From assembly GCA_019022495.1 (NCBI GenBank), contig JAFEKR010000026.1:248001-312000 (forward strand): DNA of 64,000 nt, given 5' to 3'. Below are positions 1-11,605 of this stretch, piece by piece. A program made the position numbers and the translations under genes. The notes under the pieces were generated by a model, which saw only the letters and a list, made by a program, of their open reading frames with translations, made no database searches and had not been told where the DNA came from. How positions within the stretch are numbered: position 1 is the first letter of the stretch; every line of letters starts with the position of its first letter. The stretch is from Epichloe hybrida (taxonomy: Eukaryota; Ascomycota; Sordariomycetes; Hypocreales; Clavicipitaceae).

Positions 1-12
1 GAAAAAACCTAC

Positions 13-1004
13 ATGAGCCCATCGGTCGAACAGCTCACGACCAATGTACCGTCTCGGCAAAAATCGATGCCGGCAACCGGATCACTGTGAGCCGGCAGGC
101 TCCTCATCAGTCGCCCGGCTCTGACATCCCACAGGAACACGGCCTCATCGTACGACCCGCTGGCCAGTATGTTTCCCTTGGGCGAGAAGGCCAGGCAGTG
201 GATGTAGTTGTGGTGGCCTCGCAGCGCGGCCGTGTCCCTCCCCGCGGCGGCCGACTTCCTCGTTGTCGTCTTGGGCCGGCCCGTCACCCGGTCCCACAGG
301 CGGATGGCCTTGTCGTCGGATCCGCTCGCCAGTATGTTGCTGTCGGGTGTCCAGGCCAGGCAGCTCACGCCCGCCATGTGGCCGACGAGCGTGTCCATGT
401 GGGCGCCCGTGGAGGCGTCCCAGAGCTTGACGGTGCCGTCGGCGGATGCTGACGCGATGTACTTGCCGTTGGGCGATATCCTCACCTGCGATACGGGACC
501 CGCGTGTCCGTGGAGCGCCAGTGTCGGTTTGTAGCTTGGCCTGAGGGGCTCGCGGGGCTCGCGGGGGGGAGGCGTCGTCGTTTGTTGTCGCGGCCGCCGG
601 GGAGAGTAGGACTCGGTCCGCGTGCGGTTCGACGACGTCGAGGAATCCGAGGAGCGTCTGCGGCGCGTCCGAGTCCGAGTCCGAGTCCGAGATTGCGAGG
701 GTGATTCCGAGCGCGTGCTCGATGCGGAGCTCGAGGACGATCTCGACGGCCGTCGTCGCGGCCGAGATGGCGACGAGTAGTTGCTGTTGGAGCCCGCGGC
801 GCTGGGACTCGTCGTCACAGTCACATGGTACCCTTCATGATACCCTTCATGGTACCCTTCTTCTTGTTGCGCTGGTTCGCGAGTCGGACGCTTGCTGCCG
901 CTCGGGGAAGCGCCTGGTGAGCTTGATCGCTGGGACGAGTCGTCATGCGTCTTGCGCCGCTTGTTGGGGCATGCAGGTGCGTCAGGGTCGTCTGCTGAAT
1001 CCAT
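13..1004 (-). CDS. WDR5/Swd3-like WD40-repeat protein, first exon, truncated by window edge
   Basis: This is the N-terminal 330 or so residues of a WD40 propeller protein. WDR5/Swd3 homologues scaffold the COMPASS (Set1) H3K4 methyltransferase complex in the nucleus. From about residue 160 the protein shows successive WD blades (ALHGHAGPVSQVRISPNG, KLWDASTG, IRLWDRVTG, FLWDVRAG), the spacing expected for WDR5. The ATG at 1004 is the first in frame. The reading frame hits TAG at 11-9, but GTAGGT at 12-7 is a good donor splitting an Ile codon (DGL-I), as expected before the next RIWD strand, so the gene continues through an intron beyond base 1. The first 155 residues are an unusual low-complexity extension with a GYHE GYHE GYH tandem and a Ser/Arg-rich (RS, RTRTRT) tract. 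Assignment to WDR5 rather than another WD40 protein is inference from blade sequence. Confidence 0.78.
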
Positions 1005-2260
1005 TGCTGGTGGGTTCTTTCATGAGCTGTGTGCAAGTTGACGAGGGTTTCAGTTTTAGTGTGGTCGACTTGGCGGGAGAGGCGGCGCGCCGCTTTCCGA
1101 CGTGTCGTCGCGTTGGTCGCGTTGCACACACGTCGTGGCTACCCTAAAGCTGAAGGAGATAGTCACCGAGCCTAACAGTTGGCTTTCAGTCTATCATGCA
1201 TAACATGCATGCAGTTGTTTAACATGCATTTGATGCACCGTGATGGTTGTGGAGCAGATGAAATAAATGACTGAACCAGACAATGATGTACAAGGGCCAA
1301 GTAACAAGGCAAGGGGGCCTCTCATCTACAGCGGGAGCTACGGATTACAGACTGCTGTACTATGCCCCATACGGAGTAGACGATTGCAATATGTACGTAT
1401 GCTAGACGCAGCTTAAGATGAGGCAGACGCACGCCGGCTAAAAAGGCCTCCAGTCGCATCTGTCCAAAACATGCAGAGGCCGCGAGGCGGATAGAGTGGC
1501 AACCAATGGTTGACAGTCGGCAGTTGTTTTCCCTGGCCCGAATTGTCTGACGTGAGACACAATTCATCAAATGCTGGAGTCGCGACAGCCGAGCCGCACG
1601 AGAAAGACGGTTAGGTTAATTGTACTTTCCCACTCCGTACAACTGAGCATGAATAAATTGCGCAACAGTGGCGCCAACACTCAGCCACAAGCACACAAAG
1701 CACACATGAGAGAGAATCAGAGAAGTCGGGGGGGTATTTGCGCCTCGAAAAAACTCATCGTTATGGGGTGTCACGTGAAGCTCTGATTGGAGCCGCTGGA
1801 AAACGGCCAACAAACAACAAAGGAAGGAGAGCCTCAAGTAATATTACATGTACATGAAATCTCTTCAGCTCTGGAAGTGCGGGTGGGGTCGTAACAGGTT
1901 ACAACCAGCATTCATTGGCCGTGGCATCGGCAGGATCCATCACCAAGCTTACGCAGAGGCCCCTGCTTGGTTCGGATGGACCGGGCGCTATGGAACGCCC
2001 TGTCAGTCTGCGTGCCTTGTTCCTGCCTCGCCTCACCATGTTATTTATCCCATCTACATATTCCGTCCATGTATTTCTCTCAACGCCGCCTCACGACGAC
2101 ACGCTCATTCCCTTCTTAAACCCACATGCCAGCCGTACCTCACTCCCTTACCTAGGCCTTCTCCTGCCTCCCACGCTCTTTTAATATATTTCTCCGTCGC
2201 TCTTTCGTCCTCTTCTACGAGAACCCTCTTGTCCGTTTGTAATCCTCACCATCAGCCAGT
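1005..2260. other. Divergent intergenic region between the WD40 and KNH genes
   Basis: No convincing coding exon is seen. Short open frames lack codon structure and family resemblance. The stretch serves as a 1.26-kb shared upstream region for the minus-strand WD40 gene and the plus-strand KNH gene. It contains TACGGAGTA at 1370-1378 and ACTCCGTA at 1632-1639. The last 200 bases are pyrimidine-rich (CT tracts), typical of a fungal 5' leader for the gene at 2261. Confidence 0.6.
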
Positions 2261-3110
2261 ATGCGTTTCTCCGTTGCTGCCGTCCTGGCTTTCGCCGCCT
2301 CTGCTTTCGCCCAGACGCCCGACTTTGATCCTGTCTACACCCCCAAGAAGGACGAGACTGTCACTGCCGGCTCTTCTTTCACTCTTACCTGGGATGCCCC
2401 TCCCAAGTACGCCGATGGCACCATCTCCATTGAGTTGATCGGTGGCGCTACCCAGAACACGCAGCAGCCCATTGCCAAGATTGCCTGTGAGTCGTCAACA
2501 ACATGCGAAACTGTGTGTAAGGAAGCTCAATCTCTGAAATACGCACTAACCTCTCGCATAATAAACAGCTGGTGTCAAGAACAGCGCCCAGACCTACACT
2601 TGGAACGTTGACGCTACCCTCGGCGATAAAAATGTTTATGGCCTCGTTTTCAAGCTTGAGAGCGACCCCAGTGTCTTTCAATACTCCAACCCCTTCCACA
2701 TCAAGGCTTCCGGCAGCAAGTCCACCGGAAGCGATGCCGCCACCTTGACAACGTCTCAGGGTGTCAAGACCATCCTTCTCTCCTCCACGACTCCCACCTC
2801 GACTGCTGCTCCCAGCACCACCTGCACCGGCAGCAACACCAGCACGACTAGCAGCAGTAGCAGCACCACCACCACCGCCAGCAGCACCACCGCCAGCAGC
2901 GCCGAGACGCACCACGACGCCATCGCCAACTGCACCACTCTTGTCAAGAGCACCAGCAGCCAGTCTACTCCTGCTACCGTTGCTCCCTCTGGTTCCATCC
3001 CTGGCACCACGACCACCCCCATGACACCTATTTCCACCGCTGCTGCGTCGGCCATCCGCGCCGGCTCCCTGACCATCCTTGGTGTTGTTGCTGCCTTCCT
3101 GGCTTTTTAA
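2261..3110 (+). CDS. Ser/Thr-rich GPI-anchored KNH (Kre9/Knh1-like) surface protein
   Basis: Two exons, 2261-2486 and 2569-3110, give a 255-residue protein. The intron has GTGAGT at 2487, branch site ACTAAC near 2545 and acceptor ACAG ending at 2568. The first 17 residues are a signal peptide (cleavage after SAFA). Residues ~20-115 match the Kre9/KNH domain: 'FDPVYTPKKDETVTAGSSFTLTWDAP' is the family signature in outline and 'YSNPFHIKAS' closes the Ig-like fold. A long Ser/Thr/Ala-rich stalk follows, probably heavily O-glycosylated, then a small-residue site and a hydrophobic C-terminus (ILGVVAAFLAF) as expected for a GPI anchor. Members of this family sit in the fungal plasma membrane or cell wall; a role in beta-1,6-glucan organisation is known for yeast Kre9 but is only inferred here. 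Two N-glycosylation sequons lie in the stalk. Confidence 0.85.
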
Positions 3111-4228
3111 AGGCGATGACGGGAAATAGGAACCGTTGGATTGGATGCGGTTTGTTCTGTTGCACATATATGACAACTCGTGTGCTCCGACATTGGGTAT
3201 GTTGGGGGGCTTGCACATAGGATTTTTTGTGACTACGGTTGGAAAGTTTCGGGCCCGTCTTCTGTTGAATTTTGGAACCTCTATCAACGGCTCTTTGCCT
3301 TGTGGCAATTACTCCTGATACATGTATGGTAACCGTTTACACAGGTGCTACTATGCGTCCAGGAGGTCATGTAATTGAAATACAAAATCTCATTTTCTTT
3401 CACCAGTTGTCGCCGGCATCAATGCCAGCGCCGTCCATCATCCATTGAGTACTCCGTACATGTATCGGTGGACTTGTTTTGTCGTTGCCAAAGCGATCCG
3501 ATGCAACCAAGTGCGCGCGCGTTGGAATGCGAGAACATGTCTGCGCCTGACGCAGATGCAGTGCGCCCCATATTACCCGTTGCATAAAGGCCGCCTCGTG
3601 GCACGCATTTGCGAGAGCACGTCAACGTGCAGTATTTCAGATTCGATAGGCGATAGTCGAAGCCTCGTCAGTCAGCCAGCCACTTGATGAGGAAGTCAGC
3701 AAGAGACGTTCGTCATGTATCATAAAGAGCCCACGAGTCTCGCACTCCGATCTTCTGCCCGTATGTCAAATGCACGGGGTACTGCACGAATTGATCCCTC
3801 AACGGCCTCAACGGGCTCGACTTGTTAACGGAGAAGAAATACATTGGCGTTGTCGGCGACGCTTCTGGTCTGGAATCGCTATCAGGAGCGTGGAATGAGG
3901 CTTGTCGCCTCGCGAACGCCTCGCGCTGGGGAAGGAATCTGGAATGAATGGCGCGCATCTTGTTTTGAGTTTTCGAGTGGAGAATGCGTGGGCGAGGTCA
4001 TGACGACAATACGTGGTGTACTTTTAGATATCTAGGAAAGGAATTCTAGAAGAACAGTTTCCTTGGGAAGATGAGAGACTAGAGACTATGTCGCTCGCTT
4101 AATCATAGGGGACCTGTCACACGTGGTGCTGTTTCTTTAAAAAGGGGAGAAGCAAAAAAAAAAAGAAAAAAAGAACGGTTGTGAATGGTTAAAAAAAAGC
4201 ATGGTTTGTTTCACTCGTCAGTGCCGGC
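3111..4228. other. Convergent intergenic region (3' ends of KNH and nitrate transporter genes)
   Basis: No gene is recognised. The two flanking genes point toward each other, so the region should hold both 3' UTRs and transcription ends. TACTCCGTA occurs at 3450-3458. A-rich runs near 4154-4195 lie just downstream of the transporter stop. Confidence 0.55.
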
Positions 4229-5855
4229 CTACTTGCCGCCAATCTGGCCTTTTGGCAAAGGAGGAATCCAACAGACGGCCAGGTTGAGAGCGATGTGAAT
4301 TACACCAATGACCCATAATGAAGTGCTGTATCCGTTGCCGTGGTTCATGAAGCGGAAGATGATGGCAAACACGACGCCACCCAGGTTACCACCGCCTCCC
4401 GTGACACCAGAGAGGATGCCGTTGGCGGATGGGTGAACGTGAGGCACGAGGGCAAAGTTGGCCCCGTTCCCCGCTTCCACGAAGACGGCAGCGAGGGTGA
4501 CGAGGCCGACGAGGGTGCCCATGTCGCCGCCGCTGGTCTCGGAAGGGTTCACTTGCCCGACGGTGATGAGCAGCACGCCGCTGAGGACTCCGCATGTCGT
4601 GATCCAGCCCTTCTTCATCCAGAGGTTGCGACTGAATCTGTTGTAGAGCATGTCGGCAATGACGCCGCCGAGGGGCCGGCTGACCAAGTTGAGGAACCCG
4701 AAAACGGCGGCGTAGCTGCTCGCCTGCGTCTGGCTCAGACGCGGGAAGTTGGCCTTGTAGTAGGAACCGAGGATGGAATTGATGGCCAGCTCGCCGCCGA
4801 ATGAACACGAGTATGTGGCCACGTGGAACAGCGTCTGCGGCGAGAAAACGACGGGCCAGGAGTCCTTGAAAGAAGGCCTGACGACAGTTTCTGCCTGGGC
4901 GACGGAGACGGCTTCTGATGGAGAAATGGCCGACTTTTCCTCGCAGAGCCGGGAGTCATCGTCGTCTGATGAGCCGCCCCTCTCTTCATCATCACGGCTC
5001 GGCGGCTCAGTGAGTACATTGGGAGTCTTCAACGCCGTAGTACTGTTCCATCTGTGTCTGTCCAGGTTCTCTTGAATCCTTTGCGATCGCTCTTCCCAGG
5101 AACCGAGTGGCGTATCAGGGCAGAGGAAGAACATGCCGAGACTGCACGCAATCAGACATGTGAGCGGCACGATGAAAGTGACGCGCCAGGCTTGGGACGC
5201 ACGCATGCCCTGCGCCGCGACGAGAGAGTCGAATACAGCCGGCATGATGAAATATGCTATACCACCGCCGGCGTTGCCCCAGCCGCCTGAGAGTGCATTG
5301 GCGGTGCCGACGACGTTCTTGTCGAAGAAGGCGGTACACCATACTTGACATGGCACAAAGGTAGCTCCAAGAATACCAATGAAGAACCGAGATATGTAGA
5401 GCCCCGTGGCGCTCTTGACAAGAGGGGCCAGACCAATGGGTAGGCAGCCAAGTATCAGCAACGAGGCATATACTTTTCGGGACCCGAAACGATCGCAAAG
5501 GGGACCAGCGACGAATCTCAACAGCAAGGTGGCGCACAAGGACACTATGTTGGAGTTGGCAACTTGCGTCGAAGTGAGGTGGAGGTCCTTTTTGATCGTG
5601 ACTGTCAAGAGAGGTGGGAATGTGTACCTGGGGACAAGTTGTTAAAAGGACTGTGACGAGCATAAGAGGGTTGGTTGTTGGGCCACGTGAGAGTAAGTCA
5701 TACCATGCCCAGAAACCCAACATGAAGCCCATCCACGAGAAGAAGAACACACGCCCATGCTGATCTACCACATTGAATACAGGTATACTTCGGGCTTTTC
5801 GGTTTATAGGGTTAACTTGAGGGCCCCGCCACAGCAAAGTGATATCGAAACCCAT
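4229..5855 (-). CDS. High-affinity nitrate/nitrite transporter (NNP family, NrtA/CrnA-like)
   Basis: Two exons, 5855-5704 and 5627-4229, give 516 residues, close to the ~507 of Aspergillus NrtA. The donor GTATGA (5703) and acceptor CCCAG (ending 5628) split a Trp codon in FWAWYTFPPLL. The start at 5855 gives MGFDITLL and lies in a CACACAATGG context; the upstream in-frame codon at 5897 is TTG, so it was not used. The protein imports nitrate with protons across the plasma membrane (Major Facilitator Superfamily, 12 TM). Evidence: the first nitrate signature SGGWGNAGGGIAYFIMP, the second TGGGGNLGGVVFAIIF, the family segment FVPCQVWCTAFFDK, ANFALVPHVHP, and a conserved Arg in LLLRFVAGPLCDRFG. 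A charged acidic loop between TM6 and TM7 (EERGGSSDDDDSR) is the usual cytosolic loop. Nitrate reductase and nitrite reductase genes are not neighbours here. Confidence 0.95.
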
Positions 5856-7365
5856 TGTGTGTAGCATGTAAGATGAATACTCACTTGGGGAATCCAACTT
5901 CTGGATGATGCGGGTAGTTGAATGGCGGTTAGGATGCTGCTGTCAAGCCGCCGCGTCACTCGACAACGTCAGAGTATTTAAAATAAAGGCGAGTTGCTCG
6001 GGAAGTCGATTCAAACATCTCCCAGCATCTCCGGGAACAAGTGCTTATCATCGGGCACTAACCTACCGGAGATGGAACTTGGGTGCCGGGGTCATCGAGA
6101 ATAGTCTTCTAGGGAGCTGGGAAAATGGTGGCTGTAGGAGACATGTCCATAGGATTACGGGTATGTTCAGAGGCACAGGTCAAGGTGATAACCTTGCCAG
6201 GGCGGCGGACATTACATGACACGCGAGCGCCTTGACTGACAGCCACGCTGAGAGGCGCTGATAACAATTCGTGCTGATCGCACCGGCTGATAAGCAGTGT
6301 CCTGTTGGCCCCAAGCCAACACATCGGCAGCGTTGTATGGCCATGTCCAACGACAAAGCGAACTGTGTTGATTGATTATCCCCAGTCTTCCGGTGTCATC
6401 ACAATGTCGGCAGTTGAAAAGTTGTCACTGTAGACGAATATGAGAAATACCAGGACCATTGTGACTTGAAAACAACCAGGAGCTGGAATCGCGCCAACTT
6501 TTCCAGACGTCGTCGTCCTTGGAGTTTCCAATCTCCAACCCCGTCATGACTCATGAGTTATTGGGCGTCATCATGGTCCGAGCAAGTACTCCTCTTCATC
6601 ATCGACCACGACGGGCCCTTTAGCGATACTGGGTCTTTCTCTAACCGTGTTCTCTGCCAAGCTGCTGCATTCCCATTGGGTAAGCATCCAAGCCTTAAGG
6701 AGCTATTTGAAGCAGCGATGGGTGGCTGGTCTGGCCTTATCTGAAGCCGGAACTCGGACGGACCTCGGCCCCACATTTTCGACTATGGTCAAGATAAGTG
6801 TGCTGCTGGTGCTTGGGGGCTGCTTATCACCAGACGATCCGCGGAGAAGGACACTTCCAAAGGCAAGATCAAACCTGGGGCACCCCGGAGGAGTGATCCC
6901 CGGGAAGAATGGTTCCAGTTTGGTCATCGCTGAGGACATGCCATGCTGTGACCATTGACCTGAGCCACAGGAAGCGTGGAATGGGTACATGGACAATGGA
7001 GGCTGGGGCTCAGATTTTGACCGCTAGTAAAGTAGAAAGACCGGTATGCTGCCGGCGAATCCCCGTAGAAGGGTTGTAGTCTTCTGCCGTAAGACTGCAA
7101 GATCGGTTGCGCTCGATGCTTTCCGGCGATTTTGTGGTGGTGGTGTGGTGGTGGTGTTGTGGAGTCGACACGATCAGGTAGAAAAATCATTCATCTCGGC
7201 TTTCGTGACCGCGTCTCTGACGAATAAGCTTAAGGATTGAATGACCAAAAACGAGTTTCGGTCTAATAGAATAGTCACTTGCGAGATCGACCCGTGACGT
7301 ATTCGCAGCCTTGTGCAATGCTAATGCGGCTCGTCTCGATGTGGACCGAGATGCAGGAAGAGAAG
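5856..7365. other. Upstream region of the nitrate transporter, no gene seen
   Basis: 1.5 kb without a supportable coding exon. It contains the GATA-site cluster at 6045-6293. The open frames between 6550 and 7240 show no domain, and their translations look random. The right end is the target site of the inverted-repeat element that starts at 7374. Confidence 0.5.
6045..6293. promoter_or_regulatory. Cluster of four TGATAA (HGATAR) GATA-factor sites upstream of the nitrate transporter
   Basis: TGATAA occurs on the plus strand at 6186-6191, 6259-6264 and 6288-6293, and on the minus strand (TTATCA) at 6045-6050, 190 to 440 bases upstream of the transporter ATG. HGATAR is the known binding site of AreA/NIT2 nitrogen-derepression factors, which activate nitrate-assimilation genes. 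That they act here is inference. I did not find a perfect NirA-type CTCCGHGG site; CTCCGGGA at ~6029 and CTCCGGTA (minus strand, ~6066) come close. Confidence 0.5.
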
Positions 7366-7816
7366 GTTGAAAGGTGAATTGCTCGGGGCGCAGCGATTTT
7401 TTGCTAGGTGCGCAGGATACCCCACCACGCCTGATTTCAGGCTAGCGTCCCCGTTGCCACACCCTATAGTATATTTATAGTATAAATATATAGTAGTAAA
7501 TACCCTTAATTAAATAAATAATATGCTTGCGTAGTTTATATAAATTTCTTAATAGTACTACTATAAGCAAGCTTTAAATAACTTAAAAACGCGTTTTCTA
7601 GTGTTTTTATTTATTATATTAAAGGTTATAGATTAAAGGTTATAAATTAAAGGAAAAATCTGTTAATTCTAGTGTTTAGTAAAGCTACTATATATTTATA
7701 CTATAAATATACTATAAGGTATAGAAATAGGCCTAACCGCTAAAAAAATCAGGGCGTGTGGGGTTTCTGCGCACCTAGTAAAAAATCGCTGCGCCCCGAG
7801 CAATTCACGTTGAAAG
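7366..7816. mobile_element. Non-autonomous inverted-repeat (foldback/MITE-like) DNA transposon with 8-bp target-site duplication
   Basis: The element proper is 7374-7808 (435 bp). It is flanked by a perfect 8-bp direct repeat GTTGAAAG at 7366-7373 and 7809-7816, read as a target-site duplication. The ends are inverted copies beginning GTGAATTGCTCGGGGCGCAG; the first ~60 bp match with few differences. A second inverted block (about 7463-7498 against 7685-7720, CTATAGTATATTTATAGTAT...) extends the arms to roughly 125 bp, with an intervening diverged section. The ~190-bp centre is extremely A+T-rich and TpA-rich, suggesting RIP or old age. There is no coding capacity. An 8-bp duplication fits hAT-like or P-like superfamilies, but the termini do not resemble the usual hAT CAGNG end, so the superfamily is left open. 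Confidence 0.82.
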
Positions 7817-8286
7817 TTCCCGCATGCCCGTTCCTGGATTTCTCACCACAGGCCCACACAAGCTGACCGCCAATGAGTGGATGAGCCTCGTTAGCGCTAG
7901 GCCCGAGTCCGTAAGAGGGGCCAATGATTGCTTGCGGCATCAAAAATTGTAGAGGGGCATGGTTTTTTTCTCTCTCAAGCGCCTCCTACCTTGATGTAGC
8001 ATGCAACGCGATAGCTACGTCAAACCTCACCAATGAGAGCATTACTGACTTTGGGTTGTTTGACTCCAAGACGTGTGAAACTCTCGTCGTCAATTGTACG
8101 ATTGCATTCTTCTCTCTTTCCTATCTTCATGATATACCTCATTTGCTGACCGATAGCGGCGTAGACATCCAGCGTCATCTGAAGATTACTGCCATTGGTG
8201 GGGGGGACACCTGAATTCATCTTGCCTCCAATGCGGGCTAAATGATGAAACTCCCATTGCTAACAGAGTCCTAGGACTCACGAAAG
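7817..8286. other. Short spacer between transposon and Mtd1-like gene
   Basis: 470 bases, presumed promoter and leader of the Mtd1-like gene. No ORF here has support. I see no canonical TATA box close to the start. Confidence 0.45.
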
Positions 8287-9428
8287 ATGGCGACATCAGA
8301 GGTGCCCAAAACCTGCAAGGTCATCACCGCAGAGACCATTGCTAAAGGACTCTTGACGGAGGTCAAGGAGACGTTGGCAAAGGTTCAAGGTACCAGTCCC
8401 AGCAAGCCTACCCTGGCTGCTTTCCTGGCCAACGGAGACCCCGCTGCTGTCAAATATGCCGAGTGGTCCAAAAAGACCTGTGAGGACAAGTGAGTAGAAC
8501 TGGTCGATATGTACGCGCAGCAGTCTGCTGTAGCTGACCGCATCTTTGCAGTGGCTTCGAATTCGACCTCCGTACCGTGGGCAAGGATCTTCTCGAGGAG
8601 GAAATAATGAAGGCGAACAACGACGACAGGATCGACGGCATCATTGTATACTACCCGATCTTCCCTCAGAATCCTTCCCACGACAAATACGTGCAAGAGA
8701 CCGTGGAACTTTCCAAGGACGTCGAGGGTATGCGCCACAAGCATTTGTACAACATGTACCATAACGTTCGCTTCCTGGATCCCCCGGAGAACCGAAAGAA
8801 GTCCATTTTGCCATGTACTCCGTTGGCTGTCGTCAAGATCTTGGAATATCTTCAGATTTACAACCCCATCTTGGCCGCCGGAAACCGCCTCTTTGGCAAG
8901 ACGATTACCGTCATCAACCGATCCGAGGTCAACGGACGCCCTCTCGCTGCGCTGCTGGCCAATGACGGCGCCAATGTGTACTCTGTTGATATCACAGGGG
9001 TTCAGCTGTTCACTCGCGGACAAGGCATCAAGAACCCTCGACACCAAGTTGAAGACAAGGAGGGCTGGGGCCTGAAGGAATGCCTCCCACTCAGTGATGT
9101 TGTCATTGGTGGTGTTCCTGCCGATTCTTTCAAGGTGCCAACAGATCTCATTCGCGAAGGTGCCGTATGCATCAACTTTTCCTCTTTCAAGAATTTTGAC
9201 GGACCCGCGATCAAAGAGAAGGCGTCTATTTATGTTCCTTCAGTGGGCAAAGTCACTATAGCTATTCTGCTTCGTAACCTTGTGGTAAGCCTCCTCATTC
9301 AGTATTACAACTATTGATAATGCGTAGACACTAAATCCATCCAGCGTTTGGTTGCCAACCATCCGTCCAAAGACCAGTCCGACAAGGGCTTGATGCAGGC
9401 CAAGACGGAGGCCTTTGCCGACGACTGA
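8287..9428 (+). CDS. NAD-dependent 5,10-methylenetetrahydrofolate dehydrogenase (Mtd1-like)
   Basis: Three exons, 8287-8489, 8552-9284 and 9345-9428, encode 339 residues. Introns have GTGAGT/..GCAG (branch CTGAC) and GTAAGC/..CCAG. The enzyme oxidises 5,10-methylene-THF to methenyl-THF with NAD+ in the cytosol, feeding one-carbon units to purine synthesis. The match to yeast Mtd1 (monofunctional, lacking cyclohydrolase) rests on length, the substrate-side segment FLANGDPAAVKYAEWSKKTCE, the YYPIFPQNPSHDKYVQ loop, PCTPLAVVKILEY, the VINRSEVNGRPLAALL nucleotide-binding segment, and VGKVTIAILLRNL. The last exon adds a short C-terminus rich in Asp/Lys. The gene is intact. The transposon copy lies 470 bp upstream, within or next to its promoter. 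Confidence 0.93.
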
Positions 9429-11605
9429 TTGACTGATTTGATTTGATTTGATTTGATTTGATAGGATGTGTTTGTATGGAAAAGAAAAAGGATGATAGAA
9501 CAGAATAGAGCAAGCCAAACAGGCTGGGAACACCCGAATTCATTATCGAAGACAGGACTGGATTTATGATACCTCACATTTACTTTTTTAGCCTCAATTA
9601 TACGCAGGCATACTGCGAAACACGCTCGCGCATATATACAGAGCAGATGGATGCATCGGCGCACCGTCTACACGTCATTGTCACTTGGTCCGGTGCCTGT
9701 TTTCTAATGGGGGAAAAAAGCTGGCGCTTCTTAGTGCACGGAATGCCCGGAAAGGTTTTGACTTTTTTCATGTGTTTGTTTACTGGTGTTCAAGACGCGG
9801 CTTTGGCAGCTGGCTGCTCACCTTTCAACATAGCGGAACAAAATTCGTTGCACGTGTGATGCCACGTGCCCCGCAGATGAACCTTGACACCCAGATGAGG
9901 ATGAGCCCAGCCCGACGGGGCTCAATTAATCTGTCGACCGCATGCACCGTTGGGAAACGGCCACTGCAAACATCGACAACAGAAAGTTCAGACCATGTAT
10001 TAACTCGAGGCCATGTTGTGGGCCATCAGTCACGCCACAATACCATTTTACCATTTCCGCAATCCTGCGCTTACAATATAATTACGGATTCAAATGGGAG
10101 TCAAGAATAGGAGTAGTAGGATCGAGGTTGTGGCCGGGGTGGCGCGCTGCGCAAGGGACGCCATGTTTGACGGCAGATGGGTTCCATATAAAACAACGCA
10201 GCTGTATGTACAGATTAACGGCAAGGCAATGAATGACTTCTAGCTGGGTCATTCATTGACTCGCAGATGCCAGTGACGGATTGATGGCCAGCGGATTGAT
10301 GGCCAGCGGCATGGAGGGAGTGCATACGTCCTTGACAGAAGGGCCCTCTTCATGGTCCACATGCTTTCCAGACCGCATCCGGTGCGTTGAGTATGCAAGA
10401 AGAGAGTCAAAAAGTCAAGTGGTCTACGGATTAGTCTGGTTCATCTTGTTCGTGTATGCACAGGTGGTGCAATGAATCCGTGTCGCCTTTAATAAAATAA
10501 GCTGCCGCTCCCGGCGCCACGACGATGCGTTCCTTGCCCCACTGTTCGTTTCCGTCCCACCCCCGCGGGCCAATCACGGCCGACCCGCTCAGCTTCTGTT
10601 CCTGCCAACTTCGGCAGACATTGGCGGGTCTCTGTTCATGCGCCACAGACACACACCCTGAGCCCCAGTCCCCCAGTCCAGTCCAGCAGGACTCCTCAAA
10701 GATTCATTACACAAAGAATAATAACACGAAGAAGACACGGACAAGTTGCAACTCACGGACAACTCACGGACAACCTTCTTTGATCATGGCACCACTCTAA
10801 CTTACTTCCGCCCATCCATCTCGCAAGGCGCACCGGAGAGGCCACTGCAGCCTGGCTAGTCTAAACCGTACTGGGGACAGATTCCAGATTCGCTCTGTTT
10901 GGCTGAATGACTCGTGCTTGTGTAGGCCCCCCCCCGTGTCAGGCTTCGATTGAAGACAAAAAAAGAAAACACGAGACCTCTGCTGTTCACTAGCTCCTGT
11001 TGGATTCCATCTTCATCTCTCTTATTAAGGACAAGTTTCTTTGTTCGCCTCGCAAACTGCCCATTGCATTTGTCTCTTCACATCTCTGCCTGTTGCGGAT
11101 TGACCAATTATGGTATAGACAAAGGGCGATTCTCTCCGACAACTTGATTTTTTTTTTGCTTCGCTTATTTTGGCCGGTCCTGCTTGCGAACGCCTTTCAC
11201 CTTATCGTTCAAAAGCTTAGCGCCGGGACCCACGACCTTTCCCTCGTGTTGCGCACTTGGGATAAACGTCCTCCTCGCATCCTCGGTCTCTCATGATCCC
11301 TACCGGTGGGCGACGGCATTTACGGTTGTGGCTAGTGTAAACCGGCCTGCCGACGACATCCCGACGACATCCCGACGACATCCCAACGCCTCGACATTGT
11401 TTCCCGCTGTTTCCCGCCTCCATCTGGGGCTTGGCATCACTCAGTGAGGTTTATTCGCAATTGAGGAAGTCATCGCAACCGTATAGGCGGATTTGGCTGT
11501 CCAAGCAGTGCCCAGTGCTCCCACACTTCCACTCTGGGAGAAACTTGGACCTCGATAGGCTTTCCAATCGAACGACACCACCTTTGTTGCGCAAAGTTCG
11601 GGGGC
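9429..11605. other. 2.2-kb intergenic region with small tandem repeats
   Basis: No supportable gene. The stop of the Mtd1-like gene is followed by a TTGAT pentanucleotide run (~9436-9463). A 15-bp unit containing GATTGATGGCCAGCG is duplicated near 10278-10310. An 11-bp unit CGACGACATCC is repeated three times at 11351-11383. The last kilobase is pyrimidine-rich and probably forms promoter and 5' leader for the gene at 11606. Confidence 0.5.

Noticed and set aside
2448..3308. 286-residue minus-strand ORF opposite the KNH gene
   Set aside because: It mirrors the Ser/Thr codons of the real gene (Gly/Ala-rich shadow) and crosses its intron.
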